Below, piece after piece: positions 44,246-54,016 of a DNA stretch of 64,000 bases; within the stretch, counting starts at the first letter, position 1, and each line of letters opens with the position of its first letter. The notes under the pieces were generated by a model, which did no database searches, was not told the DNA's origin, and saw only the letters and a program-made list of their open reading frames with translations. The stretch lies in the NCBI GenBank assembly GCA_947457075.1, contig CANGUG010000008.1, positions 1-64,000 on the forward strand, in the 5' to 3' direction. This stretch comes from Bacteroidota bacterium (GTDB taxonomy: Bacteria; Bacteroidota; Bacteroidia; Chitinophagales; Chitinophagaceae). Made by a program: the position numbers and the translations under genes.

Positions 44246-47200
44246 CTAAACAGCTTCTTTTCCGTGACATGCTTTATACTTTTTACCACTTCCACAAGGA
44301 CAAGGATCGTTACGTCCAATTTTTGGACCTACTGTGATAGGTGCTTGTTTTTGTTCGCTTGGATCATGGTATTGCTTTTCACCTACCCCCTCTTCTGTTC
44401 TTCCAACATTTAACTTACTTAAATCAGTTTTTTGTTGACGACCTTCTCTTACCCCTTGTTCAATAGGCAAATGTACATGGCATAAAAACTGCACCAATTT
44501 ATGATTGATTTCAACATCCATTTTACGGAACAATTCAAATGCTTCCATTTTATAAATTACTAATGGATCTTTTTGTTCGTAGGTGGCTGTTTGTACTGAT
44601 TGCTTCAAATCATCCATCGCACGTAAATGCTCTTTCCATGCATCATCAATTAAACTTAAAGAAATGGATTTTTCAGCTTGTGTAACCAAGGTTTGACCGC
44701 CTGTACTCACATTCTTATCTAAATTCACCAATACATTGTATGCGATTTTTCCATCGCCTACAGGCACAATCACATTTTCGATATGATTTCCTTGTTCTAA
44801 ACGAATCTTTTTGAATACAGGAATACTTTCCTGCATGATGTCGTTTTTCTTATATTCATAATGTGTAATGGCTTCCTGATACACTTTTTCTACTAACTCA
44901 TTTTCAGCGATACCGGCAAATTCCTCGGCAGTGATTTTTGAATCAAATCCACCACTCACAATTAAGTTTAATTTAAAGTCCTCGTAACTGCCTGCTGATT
45001 TATTTGCTAATACAATATTTTCAATCACTTGATAAAATGCATTGTCAATGTCTAATGCTAAACGTTCTCCAAACAAAGCGTGATTACGTTTTTTGTAAAT
45101 AACCGTTCTTTGTTTATTCATTACGTCGTCATATTCTAATAAACGCTTTCTGATACCAAAGTTATTTTCCTCCACTTTCTTTTGTGCACGCTCAATGGAC
45201 TTGGTGATCATACTGTGTTGAATTACTTCCCCTTCCTTATACCCTGCGAAGTCCATTACTTTTGCAATACGTTCACTTCCAAACATGCGCATTAAATCGT
45301 CTTCCAAGGAAACAAAAAATTGAGAAGAACCCGGATCCCCCTGACGTCCAGCACGCCCTCTTAACTGCCTATCGACACGTCTTGACTCGTGACGTTCTGT
45401 TCCTAATATCGCTAAACCTCCAGCTGCTTTTACTTCTGGACTTAATTTAATATCCGTTCCACGACCAGCCATATTGGTGGCAATAGTCACTGCACCAGTT
45501 AAACCTGCTTCAGCAACCACTTGTGCTTCACGCGCATGTTGTTTTGCGTTCAATACATTGTGCGGAATATTTTTTTGACGAAGCATTCTACTTAACAATT
45601 CACTTACTTCCACCGAAGTCGTACCCACTAAACATGGACGACCTTCGTCACGTAATTTTTCGATGGCTTCAATGACTGCACCAAATTTTTCACGCTTTGT
45701 TTTAAATACCATATCCTGCTCGTCCTTACGAATAGCTGGAATATTGGTTGGAACAGTAACCACATCTAATTTATAGATACTCCAAAACTCTGCCGCTTCT
45801 GTTTCGGCGGTACCTGTCATACCACCTAGTTTGTGGTACATTCTAAAAAAGTTTTGCAAAGTAATGGTTGCATAGGTTTGTGAAGCTGCCTCAATTTTTA
45901 CATTTTCTTTTGCTTCAATAGCTTGGTGTAAACCATCGGAATAGCGGCGGCCTTCCATGATACGGCCTGTTTGCTCATCCACAATTTTTACCTGACCATC
46001 AATCACTACATATTCCACATCCTTATCAAATAAAGTATAGGATTTTAATAATTGATTCACCGTATGAATACGATCGGCCTTAATACTATAGTCGGAAATA
46101 ATTACTTCCTTTTGTTGTAGCTTTTCCTCTGCAGATAATGCCGCATTTATATCAATTGCATTTAACGCAATACTAATGTCTGGCAATAAGAAAAAGTTAG
46201 GGTCTTCGCCCGCACCTGTAATCAAGTGCAACCCTTTCTCCGTTAATTCAACCGAATTGTTTTTTTCATCAATATGGAAATATAAGTCCGTATCCACATG
46301 ATGCATTTCTCTTTGCTGATCGGCTAAATAATGGTTTTCTGCTTTTTGCAATTTAACCCTCACGCCTGGCTCACTTAAAAATTTAATCAACGCCCCATTT
46401 TTGGGCAAACCTCTAAAAGCACGATATAATGCAAGGCCGCCGTCCTTAGGATCGTCATTGCCTTCGCTTAATTTTTTCTTTGCTTCAATCAAAGATTGAC
46501 TCACTACTTTCTTTTGCGCTTCCACTAATTTTTCGATTCTTGGTTTTAAATCAAAAAATTGTTGCTCGCCTGTTTGGTGACCAACGGGACCTGAAATAAT
46601 TAAAGGTGTACGGGCATCATCAATTAATACACTATCCACCTCATCCACCATGGCATAGTGATGTTTACGTTGCACCATTTCTTCAGGAGTGTGCACCATA
46701 TTGTCTCTTAAATAATCAAAGCCAAATTCATTATTGGTTCCATAAGTAATATCTGCTAAATAAGCATTGCGACGTTCGTCGGAATTAGGTTGATGTTTAT
46801 CAATACAATCTACTGTTAAACCTAACCATTCAAATAAAGTGCCATTCCACTCACTATCTCTTTTTGCTAAATAATCATTCACCGTTACAATATGCACCCC
46901 TTCCCCAGCTAACGCATTTAAATAGGCTGGCAAAGTAGAAACCAAGGTTTTACCCTCCCCTGTGGACATTTCGGCAATTTTTCCCTGGTGTAAAACAATA
47001 CCTCCAATCAACTGCACATCATAATGCACCATATTCCAAGTTACTGGGGTGCCGGCAGCATTCCAGGTGGTTTGAAACACCGATTGATTCCCCTTAATTT
47101 CAACATATTCCTTTTTAACGGACAACTCTCTATCCAAATCGGTGGCAGTGGACACTAATTCCTCGTTTTCGGTGAAACGACGTGCCGCTTCTTTTACGAC

Positions 47201-47542
47201 AGCAAATGCTTCTGGCAAAATGTCCCACAAAACTTTCTCAATTTCCTGGTCACGGTCCTTTTTAATTTTATCTATATTTTGATAAATCGCATCACGGCCC
47301 ATAAGGTCCCCCTCGGCTAAAGCTTCCGCTTTGGCTTTTTCGGCTTCAATGAGGGTATCCAAATCGCTGGTTTGGGCCTTTATTTTGGCCTTTAACTGAT
47401 TGGTTCTATCCCTTAATTGGTCATTGTCTAGGGATTGATAGCTTGTAAAATGGCCATTGATCACCCCTACCAAATGCTGGATTTTCTTAACGTCTTTCTC
47501 ACTTTTGGATCCTCCAAAAAGCTTATTGATAATTTGCAACAT
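44246..47542 (-). CDS. secA: Preprotein translocase ATPase SecA
   Basis: A 1098-residue SecA, the motor of protein export. It has the Walker A block [31 protein letters not shown], the NBD2 blocks [11 protein letters not shown] and GRGTDIKL, and the C-terminal zinc motif [14 protein letters not shown] that binds SecB/lipids. It is longer than E. coli SecA (~900), as is common in Bacteroidota, with an insertion after the DEAD half. I chose the ATG at 47542 ([17 protein letters not shown]) because an upstream in-frame start at 47623 overlaps the promoter. Confidence 0.96.
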   Translation of the reverse strand: MLQIINKLFGGSKSEKDVKKIQHLVGVINGHFTSYQSLDNDQLRDRTNQLKAKIKAQTSDLDTLIEAEKAKAEALAEGDLMGRDAIYQNIDKIKKDRDQEIEKVLWDILPEAFAVVKEAARRFTENEELVSTATDLDRELSVKKEYVEIKGNQSVFQTTWNAAGTPVTWNMVHYDVQLIGGIVLHQGKIAEMSTGEGKTLVSTLPAYLNALAGEGVHIVTVNDYLAKRDSEWNGTLFEWLGLTVDCIDKHQPNSDERRNAYLADITYGTNNEFGFDYLRDNMVHTPEEMVQRKHHYAMVDEVDSVLIDDARTPLIISGPVGHQTGEQQFFDLKPRIEKLVEAQKKVVSQSLIEAKKKLSEGNDDPKDGGLALYRAFRGLPKNGALIKFLSEPGVRVKLQKAENHYLADQQREMHHVDTDLYFHIDEKNNSVELTEKGLHLITGAGEDPNFFLLPDISIALNAIDINAALSAEEKLQQKEVIISDYSIKADRIHTVNQLLKSYTLFDKDVEYVVIDGQVKIVDEQTGRIMEGRRYSDGLHQAIEAKENVKIEAASQTYATITLQNFFRMYHKLGGMTGTAETEAAEFWSIYKLDVVTVPTNIPAIRKDEQDMVFKTKREKFGAVIEAIEKLRDEGRPCLVGTTSVEVSELLSRMLRQKNIPHNVLNAKQHAREAQVVAEAGLTGAVTIATNMAGRGTDIKLSPEVKAAGGLAILGTERHESRRVDRQLRGRAGRQGDPGSSQFFVSLEDDLMRMFGSERIAKVMDFAGYKEGEVIQHSMITKSIERAQKKVEENNFGIRKRLLEYDDVMNKQRTVIYKKRNHALFGERLALDIDNAFYQVIENIVLANKSAGSYEDFKLNLIVSGGFDSKITAEEFAGIAENELVEKVYQEAITHYEYKKNDIMQESIPVFKKIRLEQGNHIENVIVPVGDGKIAYNVLVNLDKNVSTGGQTLVTQAEKSISLSLIDDAWKEHLRAMDDLKQSVQTATYEQKDPLVIYKMEAFELFRKMDVEINHKLVQFLCHVHLPIEQGVREGRQQKTDLSKLNVGRTEEGVGEKQYHDPSEQKQAPITVGPKIGRNDPCPCGSGKKYKACHGKEAV

Positions 47543-47620
47543 ATGCCTTGTAAATAAATGTGTTAATGTTCCTATCTCAATATACGTGCCAAACTTTAAT
47601 GACAGGCTAATTAAGGGTCT

Positions 47621-47628
47621 CAAAGGTA
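47621..47628 (-). promoter_or_regulatory. Promoter -7 box of secA
   Basis: CAAAGGTA on the plus strand reads TACCTTTG on the minus strand, 78 bp before the chosen secA start codon. The longest open frame would start inside this box, which supports the shorter SecA. No clear -33 element. Confidence 0.55.
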
Positions 47629-47720
47629 AGGATTTGAGGGCAGTTTGGCCATTTTATAGGCTTCCCAATACAAAAAATAACTTGAAGGGTCTGAAAAGTG
47701 GAAATTGGGTAAAAATATGA

Positions 47721-47728
47721 TACCTTTG
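47721..47728 (+). promoter_or_regulatory. Promoter -7 box of atpG
   Basis: TACCTTTG matches TANNTTTG 30 bp before the atpG ATG. With the secA box on the other strand it makes this intergenic gap a divergent promoter region. Confidence 0.55.
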
Positions 47729-47758
47729 CTCGCCTAAAACACAGGAAATAATAAAGCT

Positions 47759-48628
47759 ATGGCTGGTCAATTAAAAGAAGTAAGAAACAGGATAAAAAGT
47801 ACTCAAAGTACACAGCAAATCACAAAAGCCATGAAAATGGTAAGTGCTGCTAAATTACGCCGTGCGCAAGACGCCATCACTCAAATGAGACCTTATGCGC
47901 GCAAATTACAGGATATGTTAAGCAATATCATTGGTAGTTTGGAAGGCGATATGAATTTGGCTTTGGCGGAAACCCGTCCTGTAAACAATGTATTGTTAAT
48001 CGTTATCACTTCGGACAGAGGATTATGTGGCGGCTACAATGCCAATGTGGTGAAATTAGCGAAAGCAACTATTGCAGAAAAGTACCCTTCTCAAAAAATT
48101 ACCATCTGGAATATTGGCAAAAAAGGCTACGAGAGTTTGTCTAAATCGGGCTACAATACCAATGCCGATTTTAAAGATATTTTTTTACAATTGACTTTTG
48201 GAAATGTACAAGCTGCTGCTAAAGCGGCGATGGATGCATTTGCCAACAAGGAATTTGATGCCATTGAAATTATTTATAGTGAATTTAAGAATGCAGCTAC
48301 GCAAGAATTTAAAGCGGAGCCGTTTTTACCAATTCCTAAAATTGCAAAGAAAGCTAACCAAAAGAAAACCGATTTTATTTTTGAACCTCAAAAAGAAACA
48401 TTGGTAGCCGAGTTGATGCCTAAAATTTTAAATACTCAATTATTCAAGGCAGTATTAGATGCCAACGCTAGCGAACATGGCGCAAGAATGACAGCGATGG
48501 ATAAGGCTAGTGAAAACGCAAACGAATTATTAAAATCATTGAAAATATCTTATAACCGTGCAAGACAAGCGGCTATTACAACCGAATTAACAGAAATTGT
48601 AAGTGGCGCTGCTGCATTAAACGGATAA
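47759..48628 (+). CDS. atpG: ATP synthase F1 subunit gamma
   Basis: A 289-residue F1 gamma subunit, the rotating stalk of ATP synthase. The N-terminal GQLKEVRNRIKSTQSTQQITKAMKMVSAAKLRRAQ, the ITSDRGLCGGYNANV block and the C-terminal ENANELLKSLKISYNRARQAAITTELTEIVSGAAAL are all canonical. Notably no other ATP synthase genes lie next to it; it starts a unit with scpB (12 bp apart). In many Bacteroidota it follows atpA. Confidence 0.97.
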   Translation: MAGQLKEVRNRIKSTQSTQQITKAMKMVSAAKLRRAQDAITQMRPYARKLQDMLSNIIGSLEGDMNLALAETRPVNNVLLIVITSDRGLCGGYNANVVKLAKATIAEKYPSQKITIWNIGKKGYESLSKSGYNTNADFKDIFLQLTFGNVQAAAKAAMDAFANKEFDAIEIIYSEFKNAATQEFKAEPFLPIPKIAKKANQKKTDFIFEPQKETLVAELMPKILNTQLFKAVLDANASEHGARMTAMDKASENANELLKSLKISYNRARQAAITTELTEIVSGAAALNG

Positions 48629-48640
48629 GGAGCACCTATT

Positions 48641-49357
48641 ATGGAAATTAGTGAAATCATCCCTCATATTGAAGCGTTAATTTTCGCAAGCGATAAAGCT
48701 TTAAGCGTAAACGACGTAACTGAATTAGTGAACAATGCATTTGGTTTTTTAGAAGAACGCATTGAAACCGATCAAGTAGAGAGTGCATTAAATGGCATTC
48801 AAGAAAAATATGCTACTGAGTTTTATCCATTTGAATTAAAACAAAGTGGTGGCGGATGGCAGTTTTTAACGAAACCAGAATTTCACAAAACAATTGCTCA
48901 ATTAAATGGAGATAAATTTTTAAAGCGCTTATCCAATGCGGCTTTAGAATCATTAGCCATTATTGCCTATAAACAACCCATCACCAAAGGGGAAGTGGAA
49001 GCAATCAGAGGGGTGAATAGCGATTACTCCATTCAAAAATTATTAGAGAAAGAATTAATCGTCATTAGTGGCCGTAACGAAACATTGCCGGGCAAACCAT
49101 TGGTTTATTCTACCTCCAAAACCTTTATGGACTATTTTGGCATTAACTCAACCGACGACCTACCAAAAATCAAGGAAGTTTTGGCCGACCAAATTGTAGA
49201 AGCGACCGTGATTAAGCCTGAAGATTTTACCGACAATGCTGTTTTGGATCAAGTTGCTGAAAACGAGGAGGAGACCCCAAATTTATCCGAGGAAACAGGC
49301 GATTACGAGGCGGAATCTAACAAGGAGGATGCAGCCCCTGAAAGCCCTGCTGAATAA
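48641..49357 (+). CDS. scpB: SMC-ScpAB complex subunit ScpB
   Basis: A 238-residue ScpB, a winged-helix partner of SMC and ScpA in chromosome segregation. The N-terminal IIPHIEALIFASDKALSVNDVTELV and the wing block FLKRLSNAALESLAIIAYKQPITKGEVEAIRGVNSDYSIQKLLEKELIVISGRNETLPGKPLVYSTSKTFMDYFGI are typical. The ~50-residue tail is highly acidic and disordered-looking (DQVAENEEETPNLSEETGDYEAESNKEDAAPE). Probably cotranscribed with atpG. Confidence 0.95.
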   Translation: MEISEIIPHIEALIFASDKALSVNDVTELVNNAFGFLEERIETDQVESALNGIQEKYATEFYPFELKQSGGGWQFLTKPEFHKTIAQLNGDKFLKRLSNAALESLAIIAYKQPITKGEVEAIRGVNSDYSIQKLLEKELIVISGRNETLPGKPLVYSTSKTFMDYFGINSTDDLPKIKEVLADQIVEATVIKPEDFTDNAVLDQVAENEEETPNLSEETGDYEAESNKEDAAPESPAE

Positions 49358-49444
49358 AAATTAGTAGAATTTACCTGCCCTTTTTTTCCAAAATTATCTA
49401 GCGGATATAAGTCAAGAACCTAGTTCTAATTGTATCTTCGTAGT

Positions 49445-50659
49445 ATGAACTCAAGTTTATCCTACGCGCAATTAAAGGAAGCCGCCAATGAGTATGGCAC
49501 CCCCTTGTATGTGTACCATGCCGAAAAAATTGCAAGTCAATACCAAAACTTATTATCTAATTTTTCTAGTGAACATACCCGTTTTTTTTACGCGTGTAAA
49601 GCACTTACCAATATTCATATTTTAGATGTGGTTAAACGCGCAGGTTGCAATGTGGATTGCAGTTCCATTAATGAAGCAAAATTAGCGTTACATGTTGGCT
49701 TCAGTCCAGAAAATATTTTATATACGAGCAATAGTGTAAGCTTTGAAGAAATAGACGAAGCAGTAAGTTTAGGTATTCATGTAAATATTGATAGCTTATC
49801 CAACTTAGAAAAGTTTGGAGCCAAATATGGCGCTTCTTATCCTATTGGCGTTCGTGTAAGACCCAATATTATGGCTGGAGGCAATTTAAAAATTTCCACG
49901 GGGCATGATAAAAGTAAGTTTGGAATACCTGTTACACAATTAACTGAATTAAAAGCGATTCAAACACAATACAATATTAATATTGCCACTTTGCATATTC
50001 ATACAGGTAGTGAAATTAAAGATGTAGCCGTATTTATTCAATCAGCGGAGGTATTTGACACTTTGCTTACTCATTTTCCTACCGTAAACGTATTGGATTT
50101 TGGAGGTGGCTTTAAAGTGCCTTATCAACCCAATGAAAAAGGAACGGATATGGCATTGTTAGGCGCGGAAGTGAATAAGGCAATGGTGCGTTTATCTGAA
50201 AAATATGGACGCCCCTTAACCGCTTGGTTTGAACCTGGTAAATATATGGTCAGTGAATGTGGCTATTTTATTGCACAAGTGAATGTATTAAAGCAATCTA
50301 ATGATATTCAGTTCGCGGGAATTAATACTGGCTTGAATCATTTGATTCGTCCCATGTTTTATGACGCTTATCATCATATTGACAATATTAGCAATCCCAA
50401 TGCCCCACATACCCAATATGCAGTAGTGGGTAATATTTGTGAAACAGATACTTTTGCCTGGGATAGATCCATACCCGCAATTGAAGAAGGTGACTTTTTA
50501 GTATTTTACAATGCAGGCGCTTATGGCTATGAAATGGCAAGTAATTACAATGCTAGGTATAAACCTGCACAAGTACTGTTTGAAAATGGGGTATCCAAAC
50601 TAATTAGCAGAAGAGACACTTTTGAAGACTTATTGTCTTTACAAACTCCTTTAAATTAA
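49445..50659 (+). CDS. lysA: Diaminopimelate decarboxylase
   Basis: A ~404-residue PLP enzyme that makes lysine from meso-diaminopimelate. The PLP lysine is in FYACKALTN; other blocks are HIHTGSEI, VLDFGGGFKVPYQ, FEPGKYMVSECGYFI and NICETDTFAWDR (second-subunit Cys). I chose the ATG at 49445 (MNSSLSYAQL) over the upstream one (49430), because a near-consensus -7 box TATCTTCG ends at 49440, which would make the transcript close to leaderless. mlaF follows 5 bp later. Confidence 0.95.
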   Translation: MNSSLSYAQLKEAANEYGTPLYVYHAEKIASQYQNLLSNFSSEHTRFFYACKALTNIHILDVVKRAGCNVDCSSINEAKLALHVGFSPENILYTSNSVSFEEIDEAVSLGIHVNIDSLSNLEKFGAKYGASYPIGVRVRPNIMAGGNLKISTGHDKSKFGIPVTQLTELKAIQTQYNINIATLHIHTGSEIKDVAVFIQSAEVFDTLLTHFPTVNVLDFGGGFKVPYQPNEKGTDMALLGAEVNKAMVRLSEKYGRPLTAWFEPGKYMVSECGYFIAQVNVLKQSNDIQFAGINTGLNHLIRPMFYDAYHHIDNISNPNAPHTQYAVVGNICETDTFAWDRSIPAIEEGDFLVFYNAGAYGYEMASNYNARYKPAQVLFENGVSKLISRRDTFEDLLSLQTPLN

Positions 50660-50664
50660 TAACC

Positions 50665-51435
50665 ATGATTGAGATTAAACATATCGGAAAGAAATTTGAC
50701 GACAGGGTTATCTTAAATGACATCTCTGCCAAATTCAAACCAGGTATGTGCAATTTAATTATTGGTGCCAGCGGAAGTGGTAAAACCGTTTTAACTAAAT
50801 GTATTGTTGATTTAATTCAGCCGGACGAAGGTCATATTTACTTTGATGGTATTGCATTTAGTAAAATGCAAAAAGACCAACGTAAAGAATTACGCAATAG
50901 CATTGGCATGTTGTTTCAAGGCAATGCTTTATTTGATTCCATGACAGTGGAGGAAAATGTAAAATTTCCATTGGATATGTTTTCTGATTTCACCGAAGTA
51001 GAAAAAACGGATAAAGTCAATAAAATATTAGCCCGCGTCAATTTAACTGGCTCAAACGATAAATTTCCTGCGGAGATCAGTGGTGGTATGAAAAAAAGAG
51101 TTGGTTTAGCACGTGCCCTAGTGCTTAATCCTAAATACTTATTTTGTGATGAGCCTAATTCAGGATTAGATCCACAAACTTCCATGGTTATTGACAAGCT
51201 AATCCATGAACTAACTGTTGAATTTAATATAACTACTATTGTAGTAACCCATGATATGAACTCGGTAATGGAAATAGGGGATTATATTCTTTATTTACAC
51301 CAAGGAAAAAAAGAATGGGAAGGAAGCAATAAAGACATTATTTATTGTCAAAACGAATTACTAAATAATTTCATTTTTGCCTCTGACTTTTTACAGGACG
51401 CCAAATCAAAAAGAATGCAAGATGATCAAAAATAA
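50665..51435 (+). CDS. MlaF-like ABC transporter ATPase
   Basis: A 256-residue ATPase of the MlaF (Ttg2A) type, powering phospholipid transport with an MlaE permease. Walker A is GASGSGKT, the signature is ISGGMKKRVGLARAL, and Walker B with the Glu is YLFCDEPNSGLDP; the SGGM variant of the signature is usual in this group. The permease gene at 39.1 kb is the likely partner. It follows lysA by 5 bp. The next gene may start within its last codons. Confidence 0.93.
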   Translation: MIEIKHIGKKFDDRVILNDISAKFKPGMCNLIIGASGSGKTVLTKCIVDLIQPDEGHIYFDGIAFSKMQKDQRKELRNSIGMLFQGNALFDSMTVEENVKFPLDMFSDFTEVEKTDKVNKILARVNLTGSNDKFPAEISGGMKKRVGLARALVLNPKYLFCDEPNSGLDPQTSMVIDKLIHELTVEFNITTIVVTHDMNSVMEIGDYILYLHQGKKEWEGSNKDIIYCQNELLNNFIFASDFLQDAKSKRMQDDQK

Positions 51436-51448
51436 AAACAAGATAACT

Positions 51449-51964
51449 ATGAAAGCAATTTTAATTGGATGTTTGAGCCTAATGAGTGTTTTAACCAGCT
51501 TTTCATTGAAGGCGCAGCAAGCAAACCCTGCTGCTGATTTACCTTATTTGAAGAATAAAAACTTTCCGGTTTTTAGCCTTACTTCCATTGACGGAAAAGA
51601 AGTTACCAATAAAGACCTCCCTAAAAACTACAAGTACACTTGCGTAATTATATTTAGTCCCGACTGTTCCCATTGCGAACATGAAGCAGCTGAACTTTCA
51701 AAAAATGCAGACAAATTCAAAAACGTGCTGTTTATTTGGGACAGCTACCGTGAAATGGACCTCATCAAGAAGTTTGCAGTTAAATACAACCTTGCTGGCA
51801 AACCCAATATTGTAATTGGCCGAGATGGTGCCTATACCCTTCCTACCTTTTTTAGGCCAAAAATGACCCCTTTTGTTGCCCTTTACTACAAAGGTAGTTT
51901 TGTGAAAGTGTGGGAACAGGGTGTTGAAGTGCCAGAATTGATTAAAAATACCCAAGGCAAATAA
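51449..51964 (+). CDS. Thioredoxin-like (TlpA/AhpC-type) periplasmic protein
   Basis: A ~171-residue exported protein with a signal peptide (MKAILIGCLSLMSVLTSFSLKAQ) and a thioredoxin fold: FPVFSLTSIDGKEVTN and IFSPDCSHCEHEAAEL, a Cys-x-x-Cys pair. This suggests thiol-disulfide exchange in the periplasm. I prefer the ATG at 51449; upstream in-frame starts at 51377 and 51422 lie inside the mlaF 3' end and give no sensible signal peptide. Its partner is unknown. Confidence 0.85.
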   Translation: MKAILIGCLSLMSVLTSFSLKAQQANPAADLPYLKNKNFPVFSLTSIDGKEVTNKDLPKNYKYTCVIIFSPDCSHCEHEAAELSKNADKFKNVLFIWDSYREMDLIKKFAVKYNLAGKPNIVIGRDGAYTLPTFFRPKMTPFVALYYKGSFVKVWEQGVEVPELIKNTQGK

Positions 51965-51973
51965 TTATTTAAT

Positions 51974-51981
51974 TAACTTTG
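51974..51981 (+). promoter_or_regulatory. Promoter -7 box of mdh
   Basis: TAACTTTG matches TANNTTTG, 38 bp before the mdh ATG and just past the stop of the thioredoxin-like gene. Confidence 0.5.
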
Positions 51982-52019
51982 CCCCGTAAAAAATAACCCT
52001 TTATTAAAATATATCCTAT

Positions 52020-52949
52020 ATGAAAATTACCGTAGTTGGAGCAGGTGCAGTTGGCGCAACATGTGCAGACAATATTGCTCGTAAAGAATTAGCTAGTGAA
52101 TTGGTTTTGTTAGACATTAAAGAAGGCTTTGCCGAAGGTAAGGCGCAGGATATGATGCAAACTGCTGCATTGTTAGGATTTGATACAAGAATTTCTGGAA
52201 GCACCAATGATTATTCAAAAACAGCAAATTCCGACGTAGTAGTTATCACTTCAGGCTTGCCACGTAAGCCAGGAATGACCCGTGAGGAATTAATTGGCAC
52301 CAACGCAGGTATCGTTAAAGGAGTTTGTGAGAACATCTTAAAGCATTCTCCAAATGCAATAATCATTGTAATTAGTAACCCAATGGATACCATGACTTAC
52401 TTAGCATTGCAATCCACAGGATTACCTAAGCATAGAATTATTGGTATGGGCGGTACTTTAGATAGCGCGCGATTTAAATACCAATTAAGCAATACATTAA
52501 ACTGTAGTCCTGCTGATTTAAATGCTTTAGTGGTGGGTGGTCACGGTGATACTACCATGATTCCTTTAATTAAGCATGCAACTTGGAATAGCATCCCAGT
52601 AACTAAATTCTTAAGCGAAGAGCAACAACAAACAATCATCAACGACACCATGGTGGGCGGTGCTACATTAACTAAATTACTAGGCACTTCTGCTTGGTAT
52701 GCACCAGGTGCTGCAGGAGCTGCATTGGTAGAAAGCATTGTTCGTGATGAGAAAAAATTATTTACTTGTTGCGTTAGCTTAAACGGCGAATATGGTCAAA
52801 ATGATATTTGTTTAGGCGTACCAGTAGTAATTGGCAAAAATGGATGGGAAAAGATTGTTGAAATGGATTTATCAGCTGACGAACAAGCTGCTTTTAACAA
52901 AAGCGCAGACGCAGTAAGAAACATGAATGATGTTTTGAAGACTTTATAA
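52020..52949 (+). CDS. mdh: Malate dehydrogenase
   Basis: A 309-residue NAD-dependent malate dehydrogenase of the LDH-like group, working in the TCA cycle. The NAD fold is MKITVVGAGAVGATCADNIA. Substrate-site arginines are in GLPRKPGMTREEL, where Arg gives malate over lactate preference, and MGGTLDSARFKYQL. The catalytic His is in VVGGHGDTTMIPL. Length is normal. It is followed by a strong terminator. Confidence 0.97.
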   Translation: MKITVVGAGAVGATCADNIARKELASELVLLDIKEGFAEGKAQDMMQTAALLGFDTRISGSTNDYSKTANSDVVVITSGLPRKPGMTREELIGTNAGIVKGVCENILKHSPNAIIIVISNPMDTMTYLALQSTGLPKHRIIGMGGTLDSARFKYQLSNTLNCSPADLNALVVGGHGDTTMIPLIKHATWNSIPVTKFLSEEQQQTIINDTMVGGATLTKLLGTSAWYAPGAAGAALVESIVRDEKKLFTCCVSLNGEYGQNDICLGVPVVIGKNGWEKIVEMDLSADEQAAFNKSADAVRNMNDVLKTL

Positions 52950-52970
52950 TTTAAGTTACTTGTACTATAG

Positions 52971-53168
52971 TTAAAAGCCCCGCGATTGCGGGGCTTTGCT
53001 GTTGTATAAATAAAAGTAAACTAAAACAGATGCTGGTAGGAATAGGATTAGCACTATCCATATATATTTTACTTCTTTGGAAGTAAATTTTCTTGTGATT
53101 ACATCATATATCCCATAGGCCCACAATATGGCAAATGCTAGGATGAGTAAGAGTATTATATACTTCAT
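52971..53168 (-). CDS. Small membrane protein (PLDc_N-like)
   Basis: A ~65-residue protein with two hydrophobic helices: YIILLLILAFAILWAYGIYDVITRKF and YIWIVLILFLPASVLVYFYLY. This two-helix pattern with a charged link (RKFTSKEVK) resembles the PLDc_N (phospholipase D N-terminal-like) small proteins of Bacteroidota. I prefer the ATG at 53168; an upstream one at 53213 overlaps the Cys-rich gene. Last codons coincide with the mdh terminator stem. Confidence 0.7.
   Translation of the reverse strand: MKYIILLLILAFAILWAYGIYDVITRKFTSKEVKYIWIVLILFLPASVLVYFYLYNSKAPQSRGF
52973..52997. terminator. Terminator after mdh
   Basis: AAAAGCCCCGC (52973-52983) and GCGGGGCTTT (52988-52997) form a GC-rich stem with a 4-base loop. 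It also overlaps the 3' end of the small membrane gene on the minus strand. Confidence 0.85.
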
Positions 53169-53185
53169 AAAAAGGATTGAAAAAA

Positions 53186-53818
53186 TTATAAGAAAAAGCA
53201 ATGTAAGAAACAAGATGCTGCTAAAGTCGCATTGCAGGTGGGCAAAACATCACAAAGCATTTTGCAATCAGGGTTATTGTCACAAGCATCTTTTGCTGTT
53301 TTGTAACAGGATCCAGTACATGATGGCCCTTCATTCACTTGGGCTGAATTACTCTTTACTTGGCCAATTGTATCATCTGTATTTAGCATATTTTTAATTT
53401 TAAATTTTTCGATAACAAAAGAAACACTCTTGCTAATTCCAACTCCTTGATAGGCTATGGTTCCAGAGCCATTTTCTTTATTATAATTGCTTGTATTTAC
53501 AATTAATGATTTAAATGTGGCATCAGTATTTTTTAACGAAAACAAATTCCCAAACTTTTTTCCGTTATTGTATAACACTGACGTTACTATGTACTTTTCA
53601 GGGATACCCAAATACAAAATTTCAATTTCAATCGATTTTGTAAAATCAATAACTACATCATTTCCAAATTGCTTGTTGAAATTGACCTTGTTAAAATTGG
53701 TAACCAAAGATTGAATATTTGGATTTGTCAGAACCGGTAATTCTTGTTTTGAACTACAAAAATGTAGGAAGATGGATAATATAAAAAAGATACCTAACTG
53801 TGTTGAAGATTTTTTCAT
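53186..53818 (-). CDS. Cysteine-rich lipoprotein-like protein of unknown function
   Basis: A 210-residue protein I do not recognise. The N-terminus (QLGIFFILSIFLHFCSSK, Cys21) looks like a lipoprotein signal, although the lipobox is weak. The middle is an unassigned domain rich in Asn and Lys. The last 44 residues hold eight cysteines (167, 171, 179, 185, 189, 195, 203, 207) and little else that is charged, ending in HCFFL. This recalls disulfide-rich bacteriocin or toxin tails, but no family is assigned. It ends close to the small membrane gene start. Confidence 0.65.
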   Translation of the reverse strand: MKKSSTQLGIFFILSIFLHFCSSKQELPVLTNPNIQSLVTNFNKVNFNKQFGNDVVIDFTKSIEIEILYLGIPEKYIVTSVLYNNGKKFGNLFSLKNTDATFKSLIVNTSNYNKENGSGTIAYQGVGISKSVSFVIEKFKIKNMLNTDDTIGQVKSNSAQVNEGPSCTGSCYKTAKDACDNNPDCKMLCDVLPTCNATLAASCFLHCFFL

Positions 53819-54016
53819 AAGTATTAGTTTGCATGTTTTGAATTATTGAATATAATAGCAAATAACAATGCTAAAATCATTTAGAAAATAAGTAAATGTG
53901 CAAAACAGGAAGACAATTTGAAGCAATACTAAAAAGCACCGATAATAAATTCTAATCTTCAATACAAAAGAAAAAATAAATTGAAATTTTTCTACGTGGA
54001 TAAAAACAAAGAGAAT

